Under the pieces are notes generated by a model. The model was not told where the DNA came from, ran no database searches, and saw nothing but the letters and a program-made list of their open reading frames with translations. A DNA stretch of 18,535 bases from Symbiodinium natans (Eukaryota > Sar > Dinophyceae > Suessiales > Symbiodiniaceae), in the NCBI GenBank assembly GCA_905221605.1, contig CAJNDS010001449.1, positions 1-18,535 of the forward strand, given 5' to 3'. Below are positions 17,949 to 18,535 of this stretch, one piece after another (position 1 is the stretch's first letter; each line of letters opens with the position of its first letter). The position numbers were made by a program, and so were the translations under genes.

Positions 17949-18535
17949 AGGGAACCTACGATGGCGATCATTCGGAGAGCAAGATCCGTAAGTTTTTTGA
18001 TGAATTAGTGCCCGTCGGAAATCTGAAGAACGAATATCGGTGCGAATAGCATCTACGACTAAGAATATCATTGAGAAGATTCAAAGATGATATCCTAAAA
18101 TTTCTGAATATATGAATAATTGGGATTGGAAATATTCCTCGATATGCCTTGCTTCATTAAAATACGACAATAGATATAGGGAGATCTTTGAGAATCTTTT
18201 TGATCCAAAATCACGAATATTCAATGGATCCAAATTATATTCTTGAATATTATTGATATTTAAAATTCATTATCGAATAGATATTCCTTGGAGATCAGGG
18301 TCATCGAAGCCCAACGAATGTTGTGGATGGGATCTTTGATGGAATCTATTCATTCATGATTTTTTTCCCTTCATTCGAAATCTTTGTAGGATGCCCCTCG
18401 CGCAGGATCATGGGTCGAGCCTATTTTCTGAATAAGATTGATGTTTATGGAGATCGAAATAATGATTCGTCTCATTAGAATATTCTTTTCGATTTCGATT
18501 CTTTATCTCAATATTGATTCATTTCTTTTGGGAAT

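Larger units (their letters stand above)
15800..18535. repeat. Right copy of long AT-rich direct repeat
   Basis: This is the second copy of the segment at 1-2763, offset by 15799 bases at its start and 15772 at its end. It still matches copy 1 where the window stops, so the repeat is longer than seen here. Relative to copy 1 it lacks 28 bases (copy 1 positions 821-848) and carries an extra A near 16400. The copies differ enough that this is not simply an assembler overlap of one identical sequence. No gene is recognised in it. Confidence 0.95.

Noticed and set aside
15800-18535. Right-end repeat as a simple circular-contig overlap
   Set aside because: The copies differ by dozens of substitutions and a 28-bp deletion, too much for the same molecule read twice.

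Overview
The window looks like genomic DNA of a dinoflagellate, most like the Symbiodiniaceae/Suessiales. The signs are TTTAGGG-type telomere-like arrays inside the sequence, a secreted PAN/Apple-domain protein with a Thr-rich linker, a formin FH2 exon, AGC-rich low-complexity DNA, and C-terminal relics of a retroelement polyprotein with the RPADV signature. Nothing bacterial is supported: there are no operons, no Shine-Dalgarno-led genes and no CRISPR array, and I found no tRNA.

The DNA is a mosaic of two kinds. AT-rich DNA fills about 1-4430, 11350-13470 and 14165-18535. It is full of GATATC/GAATATT-like words, hairpins and diverged direct and inverted copies of itself, and I recognise no gene in it. 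GC-richer DNA of dinoflagellate nuclear type fills about 4430-11350 and 13470-14165. The first 2763 bases recur at the right end (15800-18535) at about 97% identity, so the window is slightly more than one 15.8-kb unit of a direct repeat or of a larger array. One stretch of about 485 bases inside this repeat is almost unchanged between copies. Within the AT-rich DNA there are also short by-eye resemblances to conserved large-subunit rRNA segments, in scrambled order, as in fragmented dinoflagellate and apicomplexan mitochondrial rRNA. That link is tentative, but it raises the question whether the AT-rich part is mitochondrial or nuclear DNA of mitochondrial origin.

The large GC-rich block runs left to right as follows: a retroelement C-terminal relic on the + strand (4439-4615); four tandem copies of a ~292-bp unit (4617-5780); a formin FH2 exon on the - strand that ends inside the last tandem copy (5762-6454); a TTTAGGG array (6641-6715); a gene-poor stretch with degenerate telomere-like arrays in both orientations (7811-8335); a protein-like - strand frame broken by three in-frame stops (8460-9062); a secreted double PAN/Apple protein on the + strand, probably in two exons (9406-10474); and AGC-rich low-complexity DNA. 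The small GC-rich islet (13470-14165) is a second RPADV retroelement relic, on the - strand, with a frame break at an A8 run. Its similarity begins exactly at the junction with the AT-rich DNA.

The genes do not form a pathway. The only clearly gene-like units are the PAN/Apple protein and the FH2 exon; the rest is repeats, retroelement debris and decayed sequence.
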